Assembly: GCA_025459265.1 (NCBI GenBank)
Contig: JALOQX010000006.1
Coordinates: 1 to 49,953 of the forward strand
Direction of reading: 5' to 3'
Origin: Pirellulaceae bacterium
GTDB lineage: Bacteria > Planctomycetota > Planctomycetia > Pirellulales > Pirellulaceae
DNA: 49,953 nt
Below the pieces are notes generated by a model, which searched no databases, was not told the DNA's origin, and worked only from the letters and a program-made list of their open reading frames with translations. Below, one piece after another: positions 33,044 to 41,900 of the stretch. Made by a program: the position numbers and the translations under genes. Positions within the stretch are counted from its first letter, which is position 1. Every line of letters begins with the position of its first letter.

Positions 33044-34132
33044 ATGTCGATGGCGCAAATTACGCTCGACGAACTGGCGGCGCTGAGCGACGAGATGGCG
33101 GCGCTCGTCCGCGCAGGCATCCCGCTCGATCAAGGCCTGGCGGCGTTGGGAGACGACGTGCGGGGCCGGCTGGGGCGGCTGGCCACCGCGTGGGCCCAGC
33201 GACTGGGCAATGGGGAGGACCTGGCCGCGATTCTCGCGGAGGATGCCTCGGAGATCCCGCCGCTGTGGCGCAACGTCGTCTTGGCAGGGATGCGATCTGG
33301 GCACTTGGCCGCTGCGCTGGAGGGCCTGGCAACCACGACCCGTCAGGCTGCGGATCTGCGCCGCGCCACCGCTGTATCTCTGATCTACCCCCTGATCATT
33401 GTCGCGCTGGCCTTCGGGTTCCTGGTGTTCTCGTGCCTGGCGCTGACCCCCATTCTGGTGCGCACGTACCACGACCTGGTGGCGCGACCGGATCCTGTGA
33501 TCGCTGTGCTGGATCGCATCAACCGGACGCTGCCCACGTGGGCACCCTGGACGGTGATCGGTTTCTGCGTGGTGTTCTTGGTGCTGTGGTATCGTTCCGG
33601 CCGGGCACTGCGCTCGCCCCGTGGTGCCGCGCCCGGCGTGGCGCGTCGGGCATACTTGGGTGGGAACCGCCCGTGGCGCTGGCCGTCCGTGCGGCAGGCG
33701 ATGGAGGATGGTCGCCTGGCGACGTTCGCGGAACTGCTGAAGCTGATGCACGACCAGCGTGTGCCGCTGCCGGAATCGCTTGTGCTGGCGGCTGACGCGA
33801 CGGGAGATCGCGGGCTTGGACAGAGCGCGCGGGAGGTTGCCCGCCGTCTGGAGGGCGGTACCGTGTTAACGCGCCGCAGTGACCTGCCGGCTGATTTCCC
33901 GCCGCTGGTCGGGTGGTCGCTTATGGCAGGTATGGGGCCGACCGGGATGGGCCGGGCACTGGCCGCCTCGGCCAGCATGTATCGGCGGCGTGCAGCACAG
34001 GCCGCGGAGTGGGCCTTCCTGCGACTTCCGGTCTTGTTGACGGTGACGATCGGCGGCAGTGCCGTCCTGTTGTATGCATTGGTCATTATCTGGCCGCTGA
34101 CGCGGCTCCTTCTTCAACTCAGTCTCCCGTAG
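33044..34132 (+). CDS. GspF/PilC-like inner membrane platform protein 1
   Basis: First of three consecutive GspF-family proteins. In type II secretion and type IV pili, GspF/PilC is the inner-membrane platform that couples the assembly ATPase to pilin insertion. This 362-residue protein has two T2SF domains. The first spans about residues 8-120, with LIYPLIIVALAFGFLVFSCLALTP as its helix. The second runs from about 225 to 362 and closes with a helix near 335-358. An additional helix lies near 165-185. The ATG at 33044 (MSMAQITLD) is used; another ATG sits 6 nt later. It opens a seven-gene operon with overlapping or near-overlapping ends. No ATPase gene is nearby. Confidence 0.82.
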   Translation: MSMAQITLDELAALSDEMAALVRAGIPLDQGLAALGDDVRGRLGRLATAWAQRLGNGEDLAAILAEDASEIPPLWRNVVLAGMRSGHLAAALEGLATTTRQAADLRRATAVSLIYPLIIVALAFGFLVFSCLALTPILVRTYHDLVARPDPVIAVLDRINRTLPTWAPWTVIGFCVVFLVLWYRSGRALRSPRGAAPGVARRAYLGGNRPWRWPSVRQAMEDGRLATFAELLKLMHDQRVPLPESLVLAADATGDRGLGQSAREVARRLEGGTVLTRRSDLPADFPPLVGWSLMAGMGPTGMGRALAASASMYRRRAAQAAEWAFLRLPVLLTVTIGGSAVLLYALVIIWPLTRLLLQLSLP

Positions 34133-34144
34133 CGAGTGATCCCG

Positions 34145-35197
34145 ATGGACATCAGCGGCGATGACGCCCGGACCGAGCGCGGTGAGAGGGCTGCCGGTGA
34201 CCTGGCGGCGCAGGTGGCGCGCGTGGTTGCCGCCGGCGTGCCGCTGGCCGAGGGTCTCCGGGCGACGGCGGACGAGGTCGACCAGCCCCGGCTGCAAACC
34301 GCCCTGCGAGCGCTGGCCGAACAGCTCGAGGGCGGTACGCCTCTGGAGGAGGCCCTGGCGAACCTGGGTGCGGTGCTGCCACGGCACATGAGCGGCCTGA
34401 TCGTGGCTGCGGCGCGGACAGGCGCCATGGGCGATGCCCTGATGGACATGATCGAGCTGCAGCAGTCGTCGCGGGAAGTACGGCGTGTGATCGCCGACGC
34501 GTTCTGGTATCCACTGGTCGTGCTGGTGTTGGCCCTGGGCATGCTGCTGTTTTTCGGCGCGTTTGTCACGCGTTCATTTCGCGTCATGTTCGCCGATTTC
34601 GGTCTGCAGCTGCCGCTGGTGACCGAATTGGTGTTGTGGTGGGGCGATCGTGGCATCTGGTTGGTGCTGGTGATCTTGGCGGTGGCCGTCGTCCTGTTCA
34701 TCGTGTACCGCGCCGTGGCGGGCCGTGCCAGCTGGCAGCGGTTGGTGGGCACGATGCCGGTTCTGGGACCGGTGTGGCAGGCGTCCGGCATCGCGCAGTG
34801 GATGGGATTGCTGCGTGTGCTGCTCACGCACGGCGTAACGCTCCCCGACGCGCTGCGCTTGGCCGGTCACGGGGCCCACAACGCGGCCATTGGGCAGACG
34901 TCGCTCCGTCTGGCGGACGGGGTCGCGCGCGGGCGCCCGCTGTCGCAGATGGTGCTGAGTCAACCCGCCCTGCCCGCGACGTTAGTCCCGCTGGTGCAGT
35001 GGGGCGAACAGGCGGAGTCGCTGCGGGATGCCTGCGAGTTGGGGCAGGAGATGTTCGAAGAACGCGCACGTGCGCGGGCGGGCATGATTCAGGCGGTTCT
35101 GCCGCCGCTCTTGTTCATCTGTGTGGGGTGCATGGTGATCTTCATCGTGGTGGGGTTGTTCTTGCCGCTGATCAACTTGATCAGCAAGCTCAGTTGA
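34145..35197 (+). CDS. GspF/PilC-like inner membrane platform protein 2
   Basis: Second GspF-like protein, 350 residues. The first T2SF domain (about 15-130) has AARTGAMGDALMDMIELQQSS before its helix. Hydrophobic segments lie at about 120-145 and 160-190. The second T2SF domain (about 210-345) has VLLTHGVTLPDALRLAGHGA and ends with a long helix near 320-345. It is the most canonical of the three in layout. The ATG at 34145 follows the upstream stop by 12 nt; a GTG at 34136 is an alternative. Three platform proteins side by side suggest either specialised paralogues or a heteromeric platform. Confidence 0.85.
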   Translation: MDISGDDARTERGERAAGDLAAQVARVVAAGVPLAEGLRATADEVDQPRLQTALRALAEQLEGGTPLEEALANLGAVLPRHMSGLIVAAARTGAMGDALMDMIELQQSSREVRRVIADAFWYPLVVLVLALGMLLFFGAFVTRSFRVMFADFGLQLPLVTELVLWWGDRGIWLVLVILAVAVVLFIVYRAVAGRASWQRLVGTMPVLGPVWQASGIAQWMGLLRVLLTHGVTLPDALRLAGHGAHNAAIGQTSLRLADGVARGRPLSQMVLSQPALPATLVPLVQWGEQAESLRDACELGQEMFEERARARAGMIQAVLPPLLFICVGCMVIFIVVGLFLPLINLISKLS

Positions 35198-35208
35198 CGG
35201 TGTGCAAT

Positions 35209-36480
35209 ATGTGGACTGCAGCCTTCTGGCTCCTTGGACCGCCGGCGTTGATCCTGCTGGGCTTCGGCCTGCTGTGGTTCCAGTCCTGGGGCCGGCAATA
35301 CGGGTCGGGGACGCGCTGGTTCTACCGGTCGCGCGTGGTCACCGCCCTGATCGCGGTCATCCTGGCGGTCGGCGTTGCGGCGACGTCCGCCGTGACCATG
35401 TTCTTTTTTGCGCCACCGCTGTGGATCCTGGCGGGTGCGATCTTGATCGTGGCGGCCCTGCGGTACTGGCGGAGTGAAGTGCGATTCCTGGTCTGGACGC
35501 TGTCGGCTGCGGCCGAGCGCGGGATTCCCTTGGAGACGGCGGCGCGGGCGTTCGCGCGGGATCATCGCGGGGCGGTCGCCGTGCGCGCGTCCCGCCTGGC
35601 TGACTACCTGGATGCTGCGATGCCCCTCTCGCTGGCGCTGACGCGCTCGGGACTAGCGCTCTTTTTCCCGGAGGTGCGGCTGGCGGCCGCCGTCGGCGAG
35701 AAGACGGGGACGCTCGGCAAGACGCTGCGCAAGACTGTCGAGCAGTCGACCGACATGGAGCGGGTCACGGGATCCATCTTGGCGCGCTTGGCCTACCTCG
35801 CCTGTGTTGTGGGCGTGCTGGTCATGATGCTGGCGTTTTACATGATCAAAATCATGCCGATTTTCGTGCAGATGTTTCGGGAATTTGACCTGTCGTTGCC
35901 GCGGGTCACGCAAGTGTTCATCGGCCTGACCAGTGCGGCTGCGCAGTACTGGTATCTCGTGCCGCCGCTGGCAACCGTTGTGGTGGCCGGCGTGCTGGTG
36001 CCGCTCATCTACTACCTGGCCCCGGCGTTCCGAGCCTTGCCGATCATCGGCAATTTCTTCTCCCCGGTCAACGAAGTGTCGGTCACGCAGATGCTGGCGG
36101 TTGCCGTCGCGCAGCGGCAGCCGGTCGTCGAGGGTCTGGAGTTGTTGGCGTCGTATTCGCACGCCCTGCAAGGGCGCTCGCGCCTGGTGCAGGCGATGGG
36201 AGACATTGCCGGTGGGTCGCACTGGTGCGACGCGCTGCACCGGGCCGGCCTGGTGACGAGCGCCCATGCTGCGGTCTTCAAGTCGGCGGAGCGTGCCGGG
36301 AACCTCGCCTGGGCGTTGGATGAAATGTCTGAGCGGTTGCTGCACCGCGCGGCACTCCGCGCACGCGCAGTCGTGCACATCGGGTATCCCGTGCTGATTG
36401 GCCTGATTGGTGCGATGGTGTTCTTTGTCGCGATAAGCCTGTTGCTGCCCTTGTTCAGTCTCATAAGTTGCCTCACATGA
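35209..36480 (+). CDS. GspF/PilC-like inner membrane platform protein 3
   Basis: Third GspF-like protein, 423 residues, the longest of the three. It carries an extra N-terminal region with two hydrophobic segments (about 5-20 and 43-85) before the first T2SF domain. That domain contains LSAAAERGIPLETAARAFA near 98-116. Its helix is near 197-220 and another lies near 245-275. The second T2SF domain (about 290-423) has VAVAQRQPVVEGLELLAS and VFKSAERAGNLAWAL. The gene start is uncertain: ATG 35209 or GTG 35200. Its stop overlaps the next ATG (ATGA), giving translational coupling to a pseudopilin gene. Confidence 0.83.
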   Translation: MWTAAFWLLGPPALILLGFGLLWFQSWGRQYGSGTRWFYRSRVVTALIAVILAVGVAATSAVTMFFFAPPLWILAGAILIVAALRYWRSEVRFLVWTLSAAAERGIPLETAARAFARDHRGAVAVRASRLADYLDAAMPLSLALTRSGLALFFPEVRLAAAVGEKTGTLGKTLRKTVEQSTDMERVTGSILARLAYLACVVGVLVMMLAFYMIKIMPIFVQMFREFDLSLPRVTQVFIGLTSAAAQYWYLVPPLATVVVAGVLVPLIYYLAPAFRALPIIGNFFSPVNEVSVTQMLAVAVAQRQPVVEGLELLASYSHALQGRSRLVQAMGDIAGGSHWCDALHRAGLVTSAHAAVFKSAERAGNLAWALDEMSERLLHRAALRARAVVHIGYPVLIGLIGAMVFFVAISLLLPLFSLISCLT

Positions 36481-36908
36481 TCTACGCGACTTCCTTACCG
36501 CTGGGGGCTCGCCGCGGGCTGTCGATGGCCGAAGTCCTCGTGGCCGTGGCTGTGACGTCGGTCGTCCTGGTGTGCGGCCTGCAGCTGATGTTTGTGGCCC
36601 ATCGTCACGGGCGCACGGTCGACGCCCAACGCGTGGCGTGGCTGGAAGCCGGCAACCTGATGGAACACGTCATGACGCGTCCCTGGGAGGACATGCGCGG
36701 CGACGCCCTGTCGTCGCTGGCACTCTCGGACGCGTGCCGCGGGATCCTGCCTGATGCGACGCTGCACGTGGACGTGGGCCACGACGATACGGCCCCGGCC
36801 GCCGTGCGGATCACCATCGAGATTCAATGGCAAGCCGACGCCGGCCGCCGCGCCGCGCCCGTCCGGCTGGTCGCCTGGCGTTACCCGCCCCGGGAGGTCG
36901 CGTCATGA
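36477..36908 (+). CDS. pseudopilin with prepilin-type N-terminus
   Basis: A 143-residue minor pilin-like protein. The leader ends in ARRG and is followed by LSMAEVLVAVAVTSVVLVCGL, where Glu5 of the mature protein follows Gly, the type IV prepilin peptidase pattern, and a hydrophobic helix continues for about 20 residues. The rest is a small soluble head. Its size suggests a GspI- or GspH-like pseudopilin. Its ATG overlaps the stop of the third GspF gene, and its stop overlaps the next ATG. Confidence 0.8.
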   Translation: MIYATSLPLGARRGLSMAEVLVAVAVTSVVLVCGLQLMFVAHRHGRTVDAQRVAWLEAGNLMEHVMTRPWEDMRGDALSSLALSDACRGILPDATLHVDVGHDDTAPAAVRITIEIQWQADAGRRAAPVRLVAWRYPPREVAS

Positions 36909-37450
36909 AATCACCGCAACGCGGGTTCACGCTCGTCGAACTCCTGGCTGTTCTGGCCGTCTTCTCCGTCGTGCTGGGTACGGCCGTCATGACACTGCAG
37001 GCATTGCTGCAGAGTGGTGCACATGCGCGCGACAGCATGGATGCGAGCATCCAGCTCACGCGGTTCACCACCCAGCTGCGGGCGGACACGCACAGTGCTC
37101 TAGCCGTCACCGCCGCGGCAGACGAGCACGCGGGCAGCCCGGTCGTCCTCCGTGTCCAGTTGCCTCAGGAGCAACTGGTGGAGTACCGGATCCAGCCGGA
37201 TGGGATCGGGCGCGTGGCGCGATCCGGTGGCAGTGAGGATCGGAGCGAATTCTATCGGCTGTCACCGCAGGTCGAGCGCGGGTGGCAGGTGGTCCCGGCC
37301 GGTGCATCGTCCCTGGTATCGGTGGAACTGCGCGCGGGGCGCGACGGCGGCGCACGCGACCGTCGCGCCGCAACGCCACTGCGCGTCGATGCCGCCGTCG
37401 GGCTGTTGACTCAAGCACATCGCAGTTCATCCAATCACGTGGCACCATGA
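36905..37450 (+). CDS. pseudopilin, GspJ-like in size
   Basis: The 181-residue product starts MKSPQRGFTLVELLAVLAVFSVVLG, a near-perfect type IV prepilin leader with cleavage after Gly and Glu5 in the mature protein. The head domain lacks cysteines and has a VELRAGRDGG stretch near the C-terminus. It overlaps its neighbours by ATGA at both ends, so it is co-translated with them. In type II secretion, pseudopilins of this size form the tip of the pseudopilus. Confidence 0.82.
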   Translation: MKSPQRGFTLVELLAVLAVFSVVLGTAVMTLQALLQSGAHARDSMDASIQLTRFTTQLRADTHSALAVTAAADEHAGSPVVLRVQLPQEQLVEYRIQPDGIGRVARSGGSEDRSEFYRLSPQVERGWQVVPAGASSLVSVELRAGRDGGARDRRAATPLRVDAAVGLLTQAHRSSSNHVAP

Positions 37451-37932
37451 CAGGTCATCGCATGATTCGGAAAGTACCGTTCACCTCTGGCTGCCCGCTC
37501 GCTCGCACGCCCCGCCGCGGGGGCCGGCGTTCCGGACTGGTGCTGGGCATCGTGTTGGTCTGCGTCGTCGTGGCCGTGATGCTGGCGACCGTCGTGACGA
37601 ACGCAGCGATGCTGAATCGTCGCCAGCTGGAGCTGGCCAACTGGCAGCAGCAGGCGTCCTGGTTGGCCGAGTCGGGCCTGCAGCGCGCCGTGCACAGACT
37701 GCACACAGCGCCGGATTACGGCGGGGAGACGTGGGAGGTGCCGGCCGCCAGCCTGGCTGCCGGCCGCAGCGGCAGCGTCGTGATCCGTGTCCAACCGCAT
37801 CCCGCGGAGACTGGCGGCCGACTCATCCGGGTGGAAGCCAGGTATCCCAGTGAGACACCGCGCGGTGTGCTGTCGGTGTGCGAGGCATCGATGGATGTAC
37901 CGGTGCCCGCGCCGGAGGAGAACCCACGTTAG
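37447..37932 (+). CDS. PilX/GspK-like small membrane protein of the pilus-like operon
   Basis: A 161-residue protein with a basic N-terminus, a hydrophobic helix (GLVLGIVLVCVVVAVMLATVV, about 31-51) and a helix-rich head with NWQQQASWLAESGLQRAVHRL near 64-84. The RRSG before the helix resembles a prepilin leader, but no Glu is at position 5. This is the pattern of PilX/GspK-type proteins, in which Glu5 is dispensable. It overlaps the preceding gene (ATGA) and ends 53 nt before the DUF1559 gene. Confidence 0.7.
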   Translation: MTGHRMIRKVPFTSGCPLARTPRRGGRRSGLVLGIVLVCVVVAVMLATVVTNAAMLNRRQLELANWQQQASWLAESGLQRAVHRLHTAPDYGGETWEVPAASLAAGRSGSVVIRVQPHPAETGGRLIRVEARYPSETPRGVLSVCEASMDVPVPAPEENPR

Positions 37933-37985
37933 CAGCCGATTCGCAAACGCAAGTCACTTCACAGACAATTACAGGGGATATCACC

Positions 37986-38909
37986 ATGCAGTCCAAACGT
38001 CGCACGGGTTTCACACTCGTGGAACTCCTGGTCGTGATCGCCATCATCGGGGTGCTCGTCGCGTTGCTGCTGCCTGCCGTGCAGGCGGCCCGCGAGGCGG
38101 CCCGCCGCATGAGTTGCACCAACAACCTGTGCCAGCTGATTCTGGCTGTGCACAACTATGAAATGGCCTTCGGCGTCTTTCCGCCCGGCACGCTCAACGA
38201 CAGCGGGCCGATTCGGAATCAGCCGCAGGGGTATCACCACAACTGGATCACGCAGATCCTGCCGTTCGTCGAGGAACAGACGACCTTCAATCACGTCGAT
38301 TTCCGCGTCGGCGTCTACGACGATGCGAACCTGCGCGTGCGGCAGGTGCCGATCGAGATCCTGGCGTGCCCGTCGTCTGCTGACCGGAGTGAAGACATCT
38401 ACCTGACGAACTATGCGGGCTGCCATCATGACATCCAGGCGCCGATTGATGCCGATAATCACGGCGTATTCTTCTTGAACAGCACCGTCCGGACGCGGGA
38501 CGTGCAGGATGGGCTGTCCCACACGCTGTTCCTCAGCGAGAAGCTCATCGACAAAGCGGACGACCTGGGCTGGATGTCCGGCACGCGGTCGACCTTGCGC
38601 AACACGGGGGTCGTAATCAATGCCGAGCTGGCCGCGCAGCGAGCCCTCCGGCTGCGAGGGCAGCAGGGACAGTTCGGGAACATCCCGGTGCAGCTGACGC
38701 CGGACGAGACGGCGGACGCCGAGCGTGTGGACGAGACGGACCCGGTCCTGACGGTGGGCGGGTTCGGGAGTGCGCATCCCGGCGGCTGCAACGCGGCCTG
38801 GGGCGACTGCAGCGTGCAGTATCTGTCTGCAAACACATCCTTGGAGGTGCTGCGGAAACTGGGGCATCGCGCCGACGGCGAGCTGCGCACGAAGGAAGAA
38901 CGCTACTGA
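37986..38909 (+). CDS. DUF1559-family pseudopilin
   Basis: DUF1559 proteins are an expanded planctomycete family of type IV pilin-like surface proteins of unknown function. The 307-residue product begins RRTGFTLVELLVVIAIIGVLVALLLPAVQAARE, a textbook prepilin start, and continues AARRMSCTNNLCQLILAVHNYE. The C-terminal H-x9-DG motif appears as HPGGCNAAWGDC, with Cys in place of the Gly. A GGGGAT site lies 10 nt before the ATG. It is the only family member seen in this window, and the 53-nt gap from the preceding gene suggests the same operon. Three cysteines appear in the mature part, so a disulfide is possible. Confidence 0.9.
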   Translation: MQSKRRTGFTLVELLVVIAIIGVLVALLLPAVQAAREAARRMSCTNNLCQLILAVHNYEMAFGVFPPGTLNDSGPIRNQPQGYHHNWITQILPFVEEQTTFNHVDFRVGVYDDANLRVRQVPIEILACPSSADRSEDIYLTNYAGCHHDIQAPIDADNHGVFFLNSTVRTRDVQDGLSHTLFLSEKLIDKADDLGWMSGTRSTLRNTGVVINAELAAQRALRLRGQQGQFGNIPVQLTPDETADAERVDETDPVLTVGGFGSAHPGGCNAAWGDCSVQYLSANTSLEVLRKLGHRADGELRTKEERY

Positions 38910-38920
38910 GGCCGGCCCCG

Positions 38921-41900
38921 TTATCGATTGGTCCGGGCGACGCGGAAGCCGACGTTCGGAGAGGTGGTCGTTGGCGGCAGTTGCTCGCGCGCCGCGCCGC
39001 GCAGCCGGGCGGCCGGCTCCGCGGCCGATCCGCCCCGAATCGCCCGGCGGCTGTGCTCGTCCACCACCCCCGAGGCGCGCGCCGCAACCTGCGTGGAGGC
39101 GTCATCTCCTTCACACCATTCCGCCACGTTGCCGAGCATGTCGAAGAGGCCGAAGTCGTTGGGCTTGCGGGTGGCCACGTCCTGACGATCGCCGCGCGCT
39201 GCCTTCCCCCACACGGCATACTCACTGAGCCACGTGTCGCTCTCACCGAAGAAGCGGCTGGTCGACGTCCCCGCGCGGCAGGCGAATTCCCATTCCGCTT
39301 CGGTCGGCAGACGATAGCCCCGGCGGTCGAGGAATCGCTCGGCCAGTTGCATTCCCGGACCGTAGATGCCGTCGGTGCGCGGAACATAGCACCACTCGTC
39401 AGGCGGCAGCCCGGCCTGTTGGCTTAACCAGTTGCAGTACGCGGCGGCCGCGTACCACGACACGTGGCACCGCGGCAGGGTTGCCGCACCCGGGTCTCGC
39501 TGGACATCGTCCAGCCAGGCACTGCCGCGCTCCCGCAGAAACCGATCGAACTGGTCCACCGTCGTCTCGCAACTGGCCAGACAGTAACTGTGGCGAATCC
39601 GCTGACTGTGCCAGACTTCGTCGTCGGTACGCCCCGACTCCGATGCCGGTGAGCCCATCATGAACTGCGTGGGCCCGGGAATCACGACCAGCGTGTGCCC
39701 TTCGGCATCGACATACCACATCCGCTCCCCCTGCGGCGTGGCCGAGGTCAGTTCGCGGCGGATGCGCGCCACCTCCGCCTCCGCCAGATAACGGCGCAGC
39801 ACCCAGCCGGCCGCGGCGTGGACCCCCGGATCGGGGTCATCTCGGTACAACTGCAGCAGCGCAAGCGCGGATGCATCGTTGCCCCGCAGCGCCGCCGACC
39901 GCTCGGACTGGTCTTCCGGCGCGCCGAGCAGCGATCCGGCCAGCAACAACATCCCCCGGCGAACACCGCTGTCGGCCTGCACCGACGACCGGCGGATCAC
40001 CTCGTCAGGATTGGTCAGCATCGGCGACACGCCGTGAATCACCCGCGTCCGCAGCGACGGGTCACTGCCCGGGCGCAGCAGCGGCCAGACTGCTTCCTCG
40101 CGACCCAACGCGAGGGACGCAGTCGCCACGCGGGCTCGCAATCCCAGCACCAGCCGGCGCGACATGTCGGTCACCTCCGTGCCGGCCAGGAGCAGCACGA
40201 GCAGCACGGTCGCCAGCGCCACGATCGACCGCAGGTGGTGCCGCAGCGCGGCCCGCATCACGCGGTGTTCGCCTAAGGTCCACCGCGAGGGACGCGTCCC
40301 GAGCCGGATCGACAGCCACTCCCAAAGCGACGGCAACTGCCGCCGCTCGGGACGGACATTCCACAGCCGTGACCGTTCGGCCAGCCGCAACGACAGCCGG
40401 CCGCTGCGCGTCGATCGCTGTTTGTCCGTCAGCCACTGCCGCAACGACGGCACCAGGTAGTCGTGGGTCAGCTGGTAGTAACGATGTCCCGGGATCGCGC
40501 GCAAGTCGGGCGAATCGACCGCGTCCAGATCCATGGGGGTGAGCAGCCGCGTTTCGCTGTCGAGGATCCGCATCAGCTCCTTGAAGGCGCGCGGGTTCTT
40601 CCCGTAGCCGGCGATGTCGAGCAGTTCCGTGTTCGACACTACGCGTCCCCGAATCTCGCTGCCGCGCGCCGGGAGCAGCGCGCCGAGCACCGCGCGCACC
40701 GCATCCTGGTGCACGCGGTACCGCGGGTTGGCGGACTGTGCGGCAAAGGTCTCCTCCAGGAACGCCACGCCGACCCCGGCGGCGCCGCCTAAGGCGCGGA
40801 GTGTGTCCGGGAGCCAGGGCTTCCCTTTCATCATCTCGGCAAACAGCGCGAGCCGGACCGGGACGACGCGATCCTCCTGCGTCAGGCCGTCGACGGCCTT
40901 GTCCAGAAATACCTCCTGGCTGGCTTCCAGCGGCTGCGGCGGTTCCGGCAGGCGGCGATAGGCGCGACCGAATTCAGTGAGCACCTTGCGCGCGTGCGTC
41001 CGATCGAACAGGTCCACCAGCGCGGCGTTATGCCCCTGCACCAGGTCCACCTCCAGCTCGAAGAGGAAGCGTCCGACGGCCAGCCAGAAATCATCGCGGA
41101 CCATGAGCAGGCACTGCACATGCGCGCCGTCGCATTGCCGCAAGGCCGCCACCAGCCCCCGCCGTTCCTTGTCGGTCTTGCCGTGCAGGTACTGCTCGAA
41201 CTGATCCAGGACCAGCAGCAACTTGACACCGGGGGGAAGTCGTTCGCCGCTGCGCAGCGCCGCCAGGTGCTCGGCCAGCCGGCACGGGGGTCTGTCGGCA
41301 AAAAACTGCTGCTGGAGCCGCTGCTGCAGATGATGTTCCGTCTCGTCGGCGGTGGCTTCGAGGTAGACCACCCGGACGTTGGAGGCGAGCCGCGGCAGGA
41401 GACCGGCACGCACCAGCGATGACTTGCCGCATCCCGACGGGCCGTAGAGCAAGCCGACGGGGAACGTCTCGCGTGGGTCCCGCGCCTCGATGCGCGTTTT
41501 CCACTGGCGAATCGACTCGGGCAATCCGTGCCGGTCCCGCGGGCCGGGCACGAGCGTGACATAGTAGTCCGCGTCCTGGGCGTCGAACGCGCGGAGCCCT
41601 TTGGGGATGACGCGCGGCGCGCGCGGCATCGCCAGCACATCCGTGCGGGCCGTGTCGCCCGCCGACGCCGCGGGCTGCCAGGTCAGCTCCACAAACTGAC
41701 GCAGCTCGTCGGCCAGCAGTCCCGCGTGGTCGTACCGGTCGGCGGCCCGCTTGGAGAGTGCCTTGACGCAGATCCGCTCGAGCTCCGCCGGGATTGTGGC
41801 GTCCCATTGACGCGGCGGGGGCGGGTCTTCCCACATCACCTGCTCCAGCAGTGCCTCATAGGCTTCCGCCTGAAACGGTCGCTGCCCGGTCAGCAGTTCA

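Noticed and set aside
38921-39720. True formylglycine-generating enzyme activity of the kinase C-terminus
   Set aside because: The segment after RGGS lacks both cysteines expected for catalysis, so only an FGE-like fold is claimed.
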